Shown piece after piece: positions 30,807-41,877 of a stretch of DNA of 64,000 bases. The position numbers and the translations under genes were made by a program. Source of the stretch: Rana temporaria (lineage: Eukaryota > Chordata > Amphibia > Anura > Ranidae); assembly GCF_905171775.1 (NCBI RefSeq), contig NC_053494.1, positions 50,750,511 through 50,814,510 of the forward strand, in the 5' to 3' direction. The notes beneath the pieces are model-generated. The model did not search any database. It was given only the letters and a program-made list of their open reading frames with translations, and was not told the origin of the DNA. Numbering within the stretch: the stretch's first letter is position 1; every line of letters begins with the position of its first letter.

Positions 30807-31541
30807 GGCCCGGATTCACGTAGAATGGCGTATCTTTGTGCGGGCGTAACGTATCCTATTTACGCTACGCCTCCGCAACTTTTACAGGCAAGTGCCGTAT
30901 TCTCAAACGAAAGTCTCGGCGGCGTAGCGTAAATAGGCCGGCGTAAGCCTGCCTAATTCAAATTTGGTTGATGTGGGCGTGTTTATTTTATGTGATCCCA
31001 CGTAAATGACGCTTTTTACGAACGGCGCATGCGCTGTCCGTGAAAGTATCCCAGTGCACATGCTTCAAATTAACCTGCAAGAAGCCAATGCTTTCGACGT
31101 GAACGTAAATGACGCCCAGCCCTATTCGCGAACGACTTACGCAAACGATGTAAAATTTACAAAATTCAACGCGGTAATGACGTTCACACTTAACATTGGT
31201 ACGCCGCATCTACGCCTCATATAACAGGGGTAACTTTACGCCGGGAAAAGCCTAATGTAAAGGGCGTATCTGTACTGCGTCGGCCGGGCGTACGTTAGTG
31301 AATTCGCGTATCTAGCTGATTTACATATTTCTAGGCGTAAATCAGCGTACACGCCCCTAGCGGCCAGCGTAAATATGCAGTTAAGATCCGACGGCGTAAG
31401 AGACTTATGCTGGTCGGATCTAATACAAATCTATGCGTAACTGATTCTAAGAATCAGGCGCATAGATACGACGGCTCAGATTCAGAGATACGACGGCGTA
31501 TCTGGAGATACACCGTCGTATCTCCTTTGAGAATCTGGGCC
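30807..31541. mobile_element. MITE family C (GGCCCGGATTC ends), 3-bp TSD TGT
   Basis: TGT flanks at 30804-30806 and 31542-31544. Ends GGCCCGGATTCACG and GAGAATCTGGGCC are inverted repeats. The interior is rich in TACGCC/GGCGTA and ATACGACGG motifs. Two sister copies (41139, 43282) have different 3-bp TSDs, which confirms the boundaries. The superfamily is not assigned. Confidence 0.8.
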
Positions 31542-31639
31542 TGTGATTTTAGTAATGAACTGACCTATATAAACCTAAAGAAGTCTTCCATTCAAGTATT
31601 GCCGACTGTTCCCAGGCAGAGTACATTTGGTATAGAAAT

Positions 31640-32416
31640 AAAAAATTAAGCTGCGCTGCGTGATTATTAAATAAATAATTATGTGATATAATATTTGTAC
31701 ACATATAATTTGTGCATATAGTGCACCATGCAACAAAAAGAACACCGTGACTGTGGGTAATCTTAAATTGTTAAAAATTAGTCCATAAAGTCCAGTTCTG
31801 TGAAAATCCAAAAAAATCTTAAACAGCAGTGACAGATAGATCCAAGAGAAGACCTCGCCAAGGGGGGAAATAGATGAAACCTGCACCTCTAATTTCACAT
31901 CTGCTTACCAGCTGCAATGGATCCCTAAAAGAGATCGTAAGCGCATGTGGCTGAACAGCCCAATAACGGTTTCCTGGAATCTCCTGTATGTTGTCTCTCT
32001 ATGTGATCCTCCTTAGTTCCCTCAATCAAAGGCTCCCAGTGGCAGTGAACCAAATGAAGGAAATATACCATATAGTGTGATATCTTCACTAAAAGCATTT
32101 ATTGTAAAAACAAACATTGCACTCACATGCTGTTAGGTAAAAAATCACGTGTATGTTAGCTGCAGCCGGCCGGCTCTTACTATCCGCTCGTTCCTTCCAG
32201 ATAGCAGCAGGTAAACAGTGGTGATGTCAGCAGGGGGGGAGCAGGGGGAGGAGCGGCGTGCTGACGTCACCACTGTTTACCTGCTGCTATCTGGAAGGAA
32301 CGAGCCGATAGTAAAAACCGGCCGGCTGCAGCTAACACACACACGATTTTTTACCTAACAGCATGTGAGTGTAATGTTTTTTGTTTTTTGTTTTTTGCCT
32401 TCTTACTGTAAATGCT
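31640..32416. mobile_element. PLE-like non-coding sequence ending in a long palindrome
   Basis: AT-rich non-coding sequence resembling the other PLE-derived segments leads into an inverted repeat with arms at about 32093-32232 and 32259-32416 around a G-rich loop (32233-32258). The strongest pairing is GTTAGCTGCAGCCGGCCGGC and GGTAAACAGTGGTGA with their complements. No protein or clear TSD. Confidence 0.55.
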
Positions 32417-32687
32417 TCTTCTTAAGGGGAAATAAAAGGAAAATCATATCAATGCTATAGTTTTTATAGACATAATATGAAATGATGGTGACAGACTTTA
32501 ATGTAAAGCAAATATAGTGAAGCAGCGCTAAATACTATTTAAAGTGCCAATATCATCTAAATGTATATATATCAATTCACAATGTGCAAAAGGTACAATC
32601 CAGGGAAAGAAAGTCTAATTGTAGATGAGGGATGATAGCCTGTAGATAGCCTTCTCCAATTCACCCCAGTGTGTGCTAGCCTCTCAC

Positions 32688-32723
32688 CTTGAAAAAGTCA
32701 CGTGTGTTGTGACGCCAAACGTC
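32688..32723 (+). ncRNA. Hammerhead-ribozyme-like motif
   Basis: The plus strand reads CCTTGAAAAA, the stem GTCAC/GTGAC with loop GTGTGTT, then GCCAAACGTC. The core is decayed (GCCAAAC instead of GAAAC) but the 5-bp stem is perfect and the location at a fold-back arm edge matches the other motifs. Confidence 0.35.
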
Positions 32724-33146
32724 AGGAAGAGCTTGGTGACGTAATTTCCGGTTACGGCCGTGACCGGAAGTCCCCATGTTTGACACTTTTTTTGCTGGCT
32801 TTTTTGCCATTTTAAACTGTCATGTTACTTATATATTTTTTAATAAATCAAATATTTTTAACTACTACACTGTGGAGGCTCCTCTCATCTATCCCGTGGA
32901 TCTGGAGATATTTTTTTTAGAGGAGCTGGTCGTGGAACTTGGACTCCTATGGAGAAACAGTCTTGATACTGCAGTGATCCGCTGTCCAGGATACATTCAC
33001 AGAGGAGGAAAAACATCTGTTGATGCAAGACTAGACCCACTAGGGTCTATCTTGAAGGTGAGAGGCTAGAACACACTGGGGGCAAATTGGAGAAGGCTAT
33101 CTACAGGTCTGTTTGCACATACTTCTTTGCACTTTTCATACCATAA

Positions 33147-33636
33147 GGCCCCATACACACGATAGAATCCATCCGCTGAAAAATCCCAGCGAATGGGTTT
33201 CAGCGGATAGATCCTATGGTGTGTACACTCCAGCGGATCTGTTTCCGCGGATTTTTCTCCCATGCGATGGATTTCCAGCAGATAAATATTTGAAGACATG
33301 TCTTCAAATCTATCCGCTGGAATCCATCCCAACGGATTGATCCGCTGGTCTGTACAGACTCACCGGATCAATCCGTCCAAAGGGATCCCCGGCATGCGTC
33401 GTAATGATTCGACGCATGCGTGGAATTCCTTATATGACTGCGTCGCGCACGTCGCCGCGTCATCATCACGGCGACGGCGAGACAGGTCATCGCCAGAGGA
33501 TTTCGGCGCGGATTTCGATTCGATGGTGAGTACACTCCATCGCATCAAAATCCGCGCAAATCCTCGAGAGGATTTATCCGTGGAAACGGTCCGCTGGACC
33601 GTATCCACGGATAAATCCTCTCGTGTGTATGGGGCC
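33147..33636. mobile_element. Harbinger-like MITE family A, 490 bp, TSD TAA
   Basis: TAA at 33144-33146 and 33637-33639. Ends GGCCCCATACACACG and CGTGTGTATGGGGCC are a 15-bp perfect inverted repeat. Closest relative in the window is 22547-23036. Confidence 0.9.
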
Positions 33637-33868
33637 TAAGAGACATTTTTTTTATTGTTTTTTGGTACTTTGGATGCACTTTTTATTGGGCTATTCGTAT
33701 ATATATGTTAGTTGGCTAACGTTTGATGTTTTGCACCTTTTGGACATTATTGCTGGTTTGCACCTTTTGCGCATTGTGAATAGATATATATATTCATTTA
33801 GATTATATTAGCACTTTATATAGTATTTAGCTCTGCTTAATTATATTATCTTTACACTTACTGGTGCT

Positions 33869-34615
33869 GACAACATTTAAGAAGTCCAGCAGCTTTATAC
33901 ATTTTTGCATTAAGCACTTTATTACTCTGATCGTTTACGCTTTTAGTAGCGCATTAGTACTTCATTGAATATTATTGACAGACATTAATGGACATTAGTC
34001 TAAACACCATTTTAGAAGACAGCAGGTTTATTTGTAATACTTGTTTTTAATAGATAAAAATTCTCAGTTACATGAAGATTTCATGTTGCCATGCAGCAAC
34101 ATTTCCATATTAATATTTTCTTTTGTGTTTTGATTTTATTTCACAATCAGCACTGAACATTTAAGAGATCTGCTGCACAGGAAGTCGTGGGATGTGGTGT
34201 GAATATGAGATTCTTGTCCTTTGTGGCACAAGGCGTAATCACTAAAGGAACATCAAAAATGACACGTTTGAGGTTTTCGGCAATGTATGGCTCTGACAGT
34301 AGCAATCAGGAAGCAAGGGACAGCCAGCCTGACACAGATTTATATAACGATTTCCTATCTGATTTACCGCAAACTCAGTTCACATGCTGAGAATTGGAGG
34401 AGACCGCAATCAGGGTTTCTCTAAAGAGGAAAATAACATGTTACTGGAGAAAAAACTTGATTCTCTAAAAAGGCAGCAGATTTAAAGAAAGAAAATGACA
34501 TAATAGACGGAGCTTGTCTTTGTCAACTGCATGTTCATTGTGAGAAAATATATAAGTATAAAACATAAGGAAGATTTAATGTTGTGTAGGAGTGAAATAG
34601 TAAAAAGTCACACAA
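33869..34615. other. AT-rich, no gene supported
   Basis: Contains a 67-codon frame (34187-34390) without acceptor or donor context. No repeat ends recognised. Confidence 0.4.
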
Positions 34616-34618
34616 TAA

Positions 34619-35126
34619 AGCCCTGTACACATGGTCCAGAATCTCGTCAGGAAAAAAACGTTGTTTTTCCTGACGAGATTCTTGGGAACATTCTCTTGCC
34701 GGCCGAGTGTACACACACACCATTCAAAAGAACCGTTTTTTTTTTAATGGCGCAAACTCGGTGACGTCATCGACTATGACGAGCATGTGCTCATCACATT
34801 CGATGCCGTCGCCGCCATCTTGCTACACCCTACCTATGCCTTGGAAGCTACCGCACATGCGTCAAAATCATTTCAAGCATGCGCGGGTTTTCATTGCGAC
34901 AGGTGAGTATACAGACGCTCGGGTTTCTCGGCAGGAAAACACTGTCGAGAATCACAACGAGAAAATAGAGAGCAGGTTCTCTATTTTTCTCATCGAGATT
35001 TTAGGCAGTTTTCTTGACGAGAAACCTCAAAGCCTCGTACACACGCACGGTTTACTTGGCAAGAAAGCTCTGCCAGCAGTTTTCTTGCTGGTTCTTGCCG
35101 AGAAAACCGAGCGTGTGTACGAGGCT
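34619..35126. mobile_element. CGTACACAC-group MITE with terminal hairpins, TSD TAA
   Basis: TAA at 34616-34618 and 35127-35129. Ends AGCCCTGTACACATGG and GTGTGTACGAGGCT. The last 100 bp (about 35030-35126) form their own hairpin, with AAGCCTCGTACACACGC at its start and GCGTGTGTACGAGGCTT at its end, so the element carries a duplicated terminus. Another hairpin (ATCTCGTCAGGAAAAA...) occupies 34639-34681. Confidence 0.75.
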
Positions 35127-35139
35127 TAAGAATCAAAAC

Positions 35140-36420
35140 CCAAGGCCAAATTTAAACATAATTGATGTAAGGTATTTGTGGCTTTAGCACAGAGAAAATA
35201 AACTAAAAAGAACTTTGTATGCTGATTCAAGGGTAGCAGTATTAAAGGAACAGTATTAAAGGAGCATTTTGTTACTGTTGGCCATGCTTTACTCCTGAAA
35301 ATCACAAGGTCTTGATTCCAATGAGCCATGTAGGAGATAGATGATAGGGAGTTACAGAAATTCAAAGTGGCATATATAGCCAAGATGAGGCCGGGGGAGC
35401 CCTGGTAGTGTTTAAAAGTAATTTTTCAAAAAGGAAATGTGGAGGTTCCAAGTAAGGTCATTATCCAATGTCAGAGTTGTACTTACAACAAAGATTCTGA
35501 GGGTAGAGCCTCATAAGTCTCTTGTAGTGATACTCAGGAGGGAAAACTATGAGCAGATATGAAAAGGTGTACCTGAGTGAATGCATGAGATGACCACCAT
35601 GCAAACGCACTCAATTGATATGGACCTGGTGAAAAACGAGGAATATTCAGAATCAGGAAGGCGGGTAGAAAGGGGGAACATGGGATTACCCAAGAAGTGG
35701 ACAGAATCCCAGATTTTCAAGCTATGTCATTAAGGTGCTCAAGGAGGGAGCCAAATAGGGCAGAGATGGAGATTGTGTAACAGTTGGGGGTTTCCAGGAG
35801 TATCCAAAGCAGAATATCATAAGTGGCATGCAGCATGGGGGGCTGAGACATTTTGGCCACTAGAATATATTTTGTCACATTGGGGACCCCTAGACTTCCC
35901 TGTAATTTGTGTATAAAGATGGTGGACTGAGATGTCCTGGATTGTTTAAAGGCCAGATAAAAGAGAAGGTAGAGTGCGGAAATAGTAAAAGGCATTTGGC
36001 AGAATTTTCATTTAAATAGCATTGATGTGACCTATCCAAGATAGGGAGGGGAATTGCCATGATTACACAAGAGAGGTCAGGGAGTGTAACAAGGGGTAAT
36101 AGCTGCAAAGAGAGCTGAATAGGTAGAGGTCAACTAAATACCTAGATAAGGACGAGGATGCCCGAGGATATGGAAAGCAAGATTGGAAATTAGAGACCAC
36201 ATCAGCTGAGAGACAAATCTTTAGAGCAATCACCTTAGAGGGTCTTCCTCGGAGGCCAACGATCTCAGAGAATTGTGCCAAGATTTTATGCAGACTTTGA
36301 AGCACAGTAACGGGATTAGCGAAGACTAGGAGAGTGTTATCGATAAATGAATTCATTCCAGCATAATGGACCCCAGCAATGTAAGGGCTTTCTATAAGCA
36401 CTATTACCAGAGGCTCTTAA
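35140..36420 (-). pseudogene. Decayed L1-clade ORF2 fragment
   Basis: Minus-strand frames from about 36420 down to 35700 contain relics of the reverse-transcriptase palm. FIDNTLLVFANPVTVLQSLH sits where YADDTLLF...NP...L is expected, followed by FSEIVGLRGRPSKVIALKI (the G-L-x-x-x-x-x-K-x-x-A-L-x-I block). Farther down, KILPNAFYYFRTLP matches the KMxILPRxLYxFxTLP block seen in the intact L1 at 10062-12741. There are many stops and frame changes. The catalytic aspartate pair has become I-D-N. No TSD or edges found. It is much older than the other L1. Confidence 0.6.
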
Positions 36421-36484
36421 TATGAAAAGTGGGAGTTAAAAAGTAGCCGACATACTTAACCATGGAGGACAGGGAGGAGTTTAA

Positions 36485-37300
36485 CCACTTAAGCCCCGGA
36501 CCATTATGTAGCTTAAAGACCCGGCCACTTTTTGTGATTCGACACTGCGTCACTTTAACTGACAATTGCATGGTCGTTAGGCATGGCTCCCAAACAAAAT
36601 TAAAAAAACTTTTTTAAGATATATTTTTGGGGGATAATTATTATAGCAAAAAGTAAAAAATATTGGATTTTTTTCAAAATTGTCTCTCTATTTTAGTTTT
36701 TTCACACAAATAGAGCTTTCTTTTGGTGGTATTTGATCACCTCTGCGGTTTTTATTTTTTGCGCTATAAACAAAAATAGAGCGACAATTTTGAAAAAAAT
36801 TCTATATTCTTTATGTTTTGCTATAATAAATATCCCCCAAAAATATATAAAAAAAAAATTTTTTCCTCAGTTTAGGCAGATACGTATTCTTCTACATATT
36901 TTTGGTAAAAAAAATCGCAATAAGCGATCCCCAAGGGGATAGGGGATAGTTCTATTACATTTTTGTTAATATTTTTTTTCTAGTAATGGCGGCGATCAGC
37001 GATTTTAATCTGCGACATTATGGCGGACACATCGGCTACTTTTGACACTATTTTGGGACCATTGTCATTTTTACAGGGAACAGTGCTATAAAAATGCACT
37101 GATTACTGATTACTGTAAAAATTACACTGGCAGTGAATGGGTTAACAAGGAGGGTCGCTGTAGGGGTTAAGTGTGCCCTAAGGGAGTGATTTTTACTGTG
37201 GGGGCGTGACTTGGCGTGTGACGTCACTGATCATCCTTCCCTATGACGATTATTCAATAGATGCTTCTTGGCGCGAGACAGCATTCATTCAAGGAGTTTA
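36485..37300 (+). mobile_element. piggyBac-like TTAA element, right end unresolved
   Basis: TTAA (36481-36484) then CCACTTAAGCCCCGGACC, identical at the start to the copy at 29491. It also carries AGCTTTCTTTTGGTGG and TTTTTGCGCTATAAAC. It continues to at least the GTGAATGGGTTAA block at 37133. The downstream terminus is not clear. Confidence 0.7.
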
Positions 37301-37309
37301 AACTCTAAA

Positions 37310-37445
37310 ACTGGTCATACATGGTCTGAGCTGTCAGAATACACAAATTAGCGGCTGCAGCCATTGGCTGCAGCCGCTGATTAAGTGCCTTTTATCCAAT
37401 AGGGCAGTTGAACAGCCAAATTCCGATCATCTATGGCCACCTTAA
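37310..37445. mobile_element. Small MITE with perfect internal hairpin
   Basis: Ends ACTGGTCATACATGG and CATCTATGGCCACCTT are imperfect inverted repeats. The centre is a perfect hairpin GCGGCTGCAGCC...GGCTGCAGCCGC (37352-37379). TSD not resolved. Confidence 0.5.
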
Positions 37446-38344
37446 GATGTTCTATGGAACACAAATGGTATTTAGTCTTTGGACATTCTGGAAAGTCTTT
37501 AGACATAAACAAGGATACCAAAAAAATTAAGATATCTACAGTATATACAGCGTTGATAATATGCTTCCCTGTATTATGGAGTATGGAAATTGTGGTTTAT
37601 CAAATAAAACAAATGAAAAAACTAAGAGTTATGCTACAAAATGTGTGTGCATAAGCCAAAATACATAATAATAATTTTCACATATGGCTATATAATAATT
37701 TTTTATTTTTTAATAAAATCTAAGAACCTACTGTATAGCTGAGTTTTTAATTCTAGGAGAAAAAAGAATTCTGAATGATTAGACTTTACAAAACATACTA
37801 ACTATGACATAAAACTGAACGAGATTATAATATTTCAAGTGCACATTGGTATTTGTGACATTTCCTCCTCATTAAAATGAAGAATTGCATAGAGAGGCAG
37901 AGAGCTGCTTTTGGTCGCCTTCTATCCTTGGTTCAAAAGATATCTGAGGAAAATTGTCCCAGTGAGAGAGAATATTAAGAACCAAAAGTGCAAGACAGCG
38001 CGCAATTAATTCAGAGCTCTTTCATGGCTGTCAAGGTCCATAGACCCACTTGATTGAGATTTGAAATCTTTAAGAAGTTATTTTAATGAATTAAATTACT
38101 GTGATCTCAATATAGACCTTAAAAAATTGCAAAATGCTTTATTACTGAATTTAAAAAATGTTTTATTTGTTGCAGCTAATACAAGAAAAAGCAGGTGTAT
38201 TGAATAAAAAGGTGTTTTTTAATGATTATTAAGCTAAAATACAGCTTAGAAAGAAAAAATAATACTTATTATATTGCAAATTATCAGGTATGGCAGTGGT
38301 AGTAGTAGTTTCAAATGTATTGTTCTGCCTTAAGTCACCGTACA
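37446..38344. other. AT-rich, no gene recognised
   Basis: Unassigned AT-rich sequence. Only short open frames. Confidence 0.4.
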
Positions 38345-39454
38345 TGTGTAGCAAACCCCAGAGGGAGCTGCTTTTGTTTGCTCAGTCCGTTACTCTGCCT
38401 TTGAACCCCAATAAACTGTCCCAGCCCCTCTGGCACACCTAGCAATGTGATTAATGGAGTAACTCAGCAGGAATACACAACACAGTTCTTATTGTAGTTT
38501 ACTTGAGAAACGTAAAATGAAGGTTAACATTAGTCAGCCAGGACCTGTGAAACAGTTTAAAGAAGACAGTTAGGAAAACTATGCAAACAAGAAAAAAAGC
38601 AATAGGTAACAATATGTACAGAATTAATAGACTCCCCAATAACTTTTGGTGTGTGTGGGGGATGCTGTGGCTAAAGGGGAACCCCGGGCCAGCCTACAAT
38701 ACCTTTAGTACACACTGAAATTATATCAATACCCATGGTGTGTCCCCTTTAAGAGCAACCGCGGTAATGTCCTGGAGGCAAAGCTTTGCGTTTTATTATC
38801 TTCACCGGCAATGTAGGAGCTCTGTGGACACTATTTGGATGTGGTATTCTATTAAAAGCATTAAAGGTTCCTGGGCAAAGCCTCCTCACCAAATCCAGTA
38901 CACAGTCAGCGGTTCTCCCCTGAGCGATCGATCGATCTTAGATGCAGGTGTGTCGCAGTGGCATTCAGTCCTTGAGCTGATGCAAGGTGTCCTTCTTTAG
39001 CATGGACAGTCTGTTCCTCTGGGCTGGAGTTGTTTGAATAATCTGTTCCTCTGGGCTGGAGCTGCATGAACAATCTGTTCCTCTGGGCTGGAGCTGCATA
39101 AACAATCTGTTCCTCTGTGCTGAAGCTGCATGAGCAATCTGTTCCTCTGGGCTGAAGCTGCATGAACAATATGTTCCTCTGGGCTGGAGTTGCAGGCTGT
39201 GTGTCCCTTGGTAGGCCGCGATTCCACACACACATAGAGTGCAGATGCTCTTCTGATGGGGTGCAGACAAAAAGAGGCTCTGGCCTAGTTCCTTTGGCTT
39301 TTTATCTCCTCCCCCACAGTCCTTTGCTGCTGCCTCATGATTGGCTCAGGCTCTTCCAATAGGGAGTTTACAAACAAGCAGTTTTGAGTGTCTGTGGGTG
39401 AAGAGAGCTGTCCCCTAATAGATTAGATCAGTCTGGAGAAGTACCTGCTACACA
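38345..39454. mobile_element. Possible solo LTR (TGTGTAGCA...TGCTACACA)
   Basis: The stretch begins TGTGTAGCAAACC and ends CCTGCTACACA, so it has TG...CA edges in short inverted repeat, like an LTR. The flanks (TACA, TAAA) do not give a clean duplication. It contains an AATAAA at 38409 and a 39-bp tandem array. No coding domain. Moderate evidence only. Confidence 0.4.
39001..39195. repeat. Tandem repeat, about 39-bp unit, 5 copies
   Basis: Units of ATCTGTTCCTCTGGGCTGGA followed by GCTGCATGAACA. Overlapping minus-strand frames (for example 38906-39235) are products of the periodicity and are not genes. Confidence 0.9.
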
Positions 39455-39832
39455 TAAATCGAAATTCGGCCAGCAGGAACCACCGAATTTCGATCCGTGT
39501 ATGAGCACTCTTGTACACAAGTCGATCAAAACATTGACTTGTGTACAACCAGCCTGTTGGTGCCACTGGCTATAGCAGACAAAACTAATCATTGTGATTT
39601 GCTACCAGCAAAGGTTCCTCCCAGTCAGAACACAATAGCGCTGTAGGAGGAATCAACACTGGGGGGAATCAATCAATTGTCTTTCCTTCCACCTCTAATG
39701 GAAGTTACATAATCTATGGCCTGTCTTAGACTGTCCATGGTCATTTTATATTGGCACAGACTACCAGAGGTCCCCCATACTATCGGAAATTAGTAAAACT
39801 TCTTTGAACAACACTCAACGGCTTACCATCTA
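39455..39832. other. Two short hairpins, no gene
   Basis: CGAAATTCGG...CCGAATTTCG (about 39459-39493) and TTGTACACAAGTC...GACTTGTGTACAA (about 39511-39548) are inverted repeats, likely a decayed MITE. Nothing else recognised. Confidence 0.5.
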
Positions 39833-39840
39833 ATAAAAAC

Positions 39841-40812
39841 TAGACATGTGCACACTGAAATATTTTGTTTTGAAATTTCGTTTTCGTCCGAAAAATAAAT
39901 GCATTTGGTTACTCCCGAAATTCGTTGTTATTTATTTTGTTTTTCATTAAAAATCGCATTTGTCCAAAAATCTGAATTAATTAAGGTTGAATCTGTCATT
40001 GAAGGCGCATGGTGTCTGTCGAATGTTCAAAGAAGATTTGACGGAGCAGCTAAACTGTTCGACGCCGCAATTGTACATTTCCCGTCGAATGTTTCGCCTA
40101 CAAGCGAGCTATAGTAGAATTCTAATGTTGTATGACAAGTAATAATTATATTTATTAATTATTATTATTAGTCAACCAACATTCGATTTTTTCTATAGCC
40201 TATGGGCGGAGCATTTGACCAAAAATGTACGATTGCAGCGTCGAACAGTTTAGCTGCTCTGTCGAATCTTCTTAGAACTTTCGACAGGCACCATAAGCCT
40301 TCAATGACAGATTTGACGTTTGTATGCTTTTCGCTGCTTTTTCAAATCTTCGTCGTTCATGTTGAATTGTCTACCACAACAGTCAGCCGACTTTCACATT
40401 CTGCTCCTCCTCTTTGGTTACAATCAGCCAATAACATTCATCGTCATCATTATTTTTATTTTACTACCCCCACCCAATTCCAGCAGCCATCTTTTCTCTC
40501 TATACTGTCAAATCTTTTCTCTCTATAATGTCAAATCTTTTCTCTCTATAATGTGGAATAATCTCGGACTAATAGAGTTAAGGTTAGGCACATTCGACCG
40601 CAGGTTCGATAGACACAGTTTGTTATTGTCAGAGTCATGTCGAATCTCCTATCTATATCGAACTGTTGTCGCAACGAAAATAAAGCATTTGCTTATGTTA
40701 GATCTTTCGGTTTTCGGATTCTGCTCTTTCGTTTTAGTTTGTTAAAACAATAACGAAAATACCTGAAATTCTGACGAAAATGCATTCGGACGAAAATGAA
40801 TGCACATGTCTA
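39841..40812 (+). mobile_element. TAGACATGTG family D element, complete, 8-bp TSD
   Basis: Ends TAGACATGTGCA and TGCACATGTCTA are perfect 12-bp inverted repeats. The flanking octamers ATAAAAAC (39833-39840) and AGAAAAAC (40813-40820) differ at one position. The 8-bp duplication suggests hAT. The interior has no transposase, two to three TTTTCTCTCTATAATGTC units and an AT palindrome around ACTAGTAATAATTA relatives near 40130-40170. It is the reference for copies ending at 14407 and 26107. Confidence 0.8.
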
Positions 40813-40820
40813 AGAAAAAC

Positions 40821-41135
40821 TTTAAAAGTCAGTCTATGCCCCACCCCAGATTGTCCCAAACACCACTTGCTATGTCATGAGAGAAATATCTTTGTTGTTC
40901 CTCGCTGACTCCCTGCCATGTCTTATATATATATATAAAGGTGCCTGCTCATGACTATAAACAATAAAATATTAAATAATAATAAAAAAGTTGCCTTCCT
41001 TATAGTAAAAAACTATATACACATTAAACCAGAAAATGGACACCTTATATTATACCGCGACTTGGGGACACTATAGGGTAGTATTTTGTATTTCACCAAG
41101 TATAAAAAAAAGGTAACAAGGTATTGCACTCACTC
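40821..41135. other. No gene recognised
   Basis: AT-rich with a short (TA)n near 40927-40939. No boundaries or exon seen. Confidence 0.4.
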
Positions 41136-41138
41136 AAT

Positions 41139-41874
41139 GGCCCGGATTTCGAGACACGCCGCGTAAGTATAACTATGCGCCGTCGTATCTGTGCGCCGTG
41201 CCCACAATCTGAGATACGCCTAAAAATAGGCTTCCTACGACCGACGTAACTTGCCTACACCGTTGTATCGTGGGCACATATTTACGCTGGGTGCATTTGC
41301 CGCTCCCATAGATTTTCTATGCACATATGCAAATGAGGGAGATACGCCGATTCACAAACGTAGTTGCGCCCGGCGCATCATATACGCTGCTTGCGTAAGT
41401 CGTACGTCCGGCGTAAAGTTATTCCCCATATAGGAGGCGCAACTCATGCAAAGGTATGGACCAGGGAACACAAGCCGTCGTATCTTTTGTTGTTTACGTT
41501 GTACGTGAATATGACTAGGCGTAGGTTACGTTCACGTGGTAGGCAGTGATCCGGCGTACCTTAGGGAGTAGTTCCGATGTGATTCTGCGCATGCGCACTG
41601 GGATGCGGCCACGTGACGGCGCATGCGCCGTTCATTTTAAGTACTTCTATGGCACTTGCCCCATCATTTGCATGGGGTCACGCCTCATTAGCATGGCTCA
41701 CGCCCACTTCCGCCTACACTGGCTTACGCAGAGGAAACGCAGTGTATCTTTAACAGCGAGTGGGAGCAAGTGCTTTGTGAATCCAGTGCTTGCCTCTGTG
41801 CGCTGCGCCGGCGTAGCGTAAAAGAGATACGCTACGGCGTCATAAATATGCGCCGATATCTGTGAATCCGGGCC
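41139..41874. mobile_element. MITE family C, 3-bp TSD AAT
   Basis: AAT at 41136-41138 and 41875-41877. Ends GGCCCGGATTTCGAG and GTGAATCCGGGCC. Interior GC-rich with GGCGTA/TACGCC repeats as in 30807-31541. Confidence 0.85.
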
Positions 41875-41877
41875 AAT

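Larger units (their letters stand above)
32499..33868. mobile_element. Fold-back element with hammerhead-like motif and nested MITE
   Basis: The left arm (about 32499-32693) is the inverted counterpart of right-arm pieces at 33054-33107 and about 33735-33868. The pairing is clear from CTACAGGCTATC... relatives: TAGATAGCCTTCTCCAATT and CAGTGTGT...CTAGCCTCTCACCTT occur on both sides in opposite orientation. A family A MITE (33147-33636) sits in the right arm. The central unpaired part (32694-33053) holds the hammerhead-like motif, an AATAAA-like stretch and no protein. Confidence 0.65.

Noticed and set aside
32776..33069. 97-codon plus-strand frame between fold-back arms
   Set aside because: Sits in the non-coding centre of a fold-back structure; no domain recognised and the sister fold-backs do not carry it.
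34187..34390. 67-codon plus-strand frame with polar, protein-like composition
   Set aside because: No convincing splice acceptor before it or donor after it, and no similarity I recognise. Left unannotated.
38906..39270. Three overlapping minus-strand frames rich in QRNRLFMQLQPRGTD repeats
   Set aside because: Produced by a 39-bp tandem array whose unit length is a multiple of three; no recognised protein and no conserved start.
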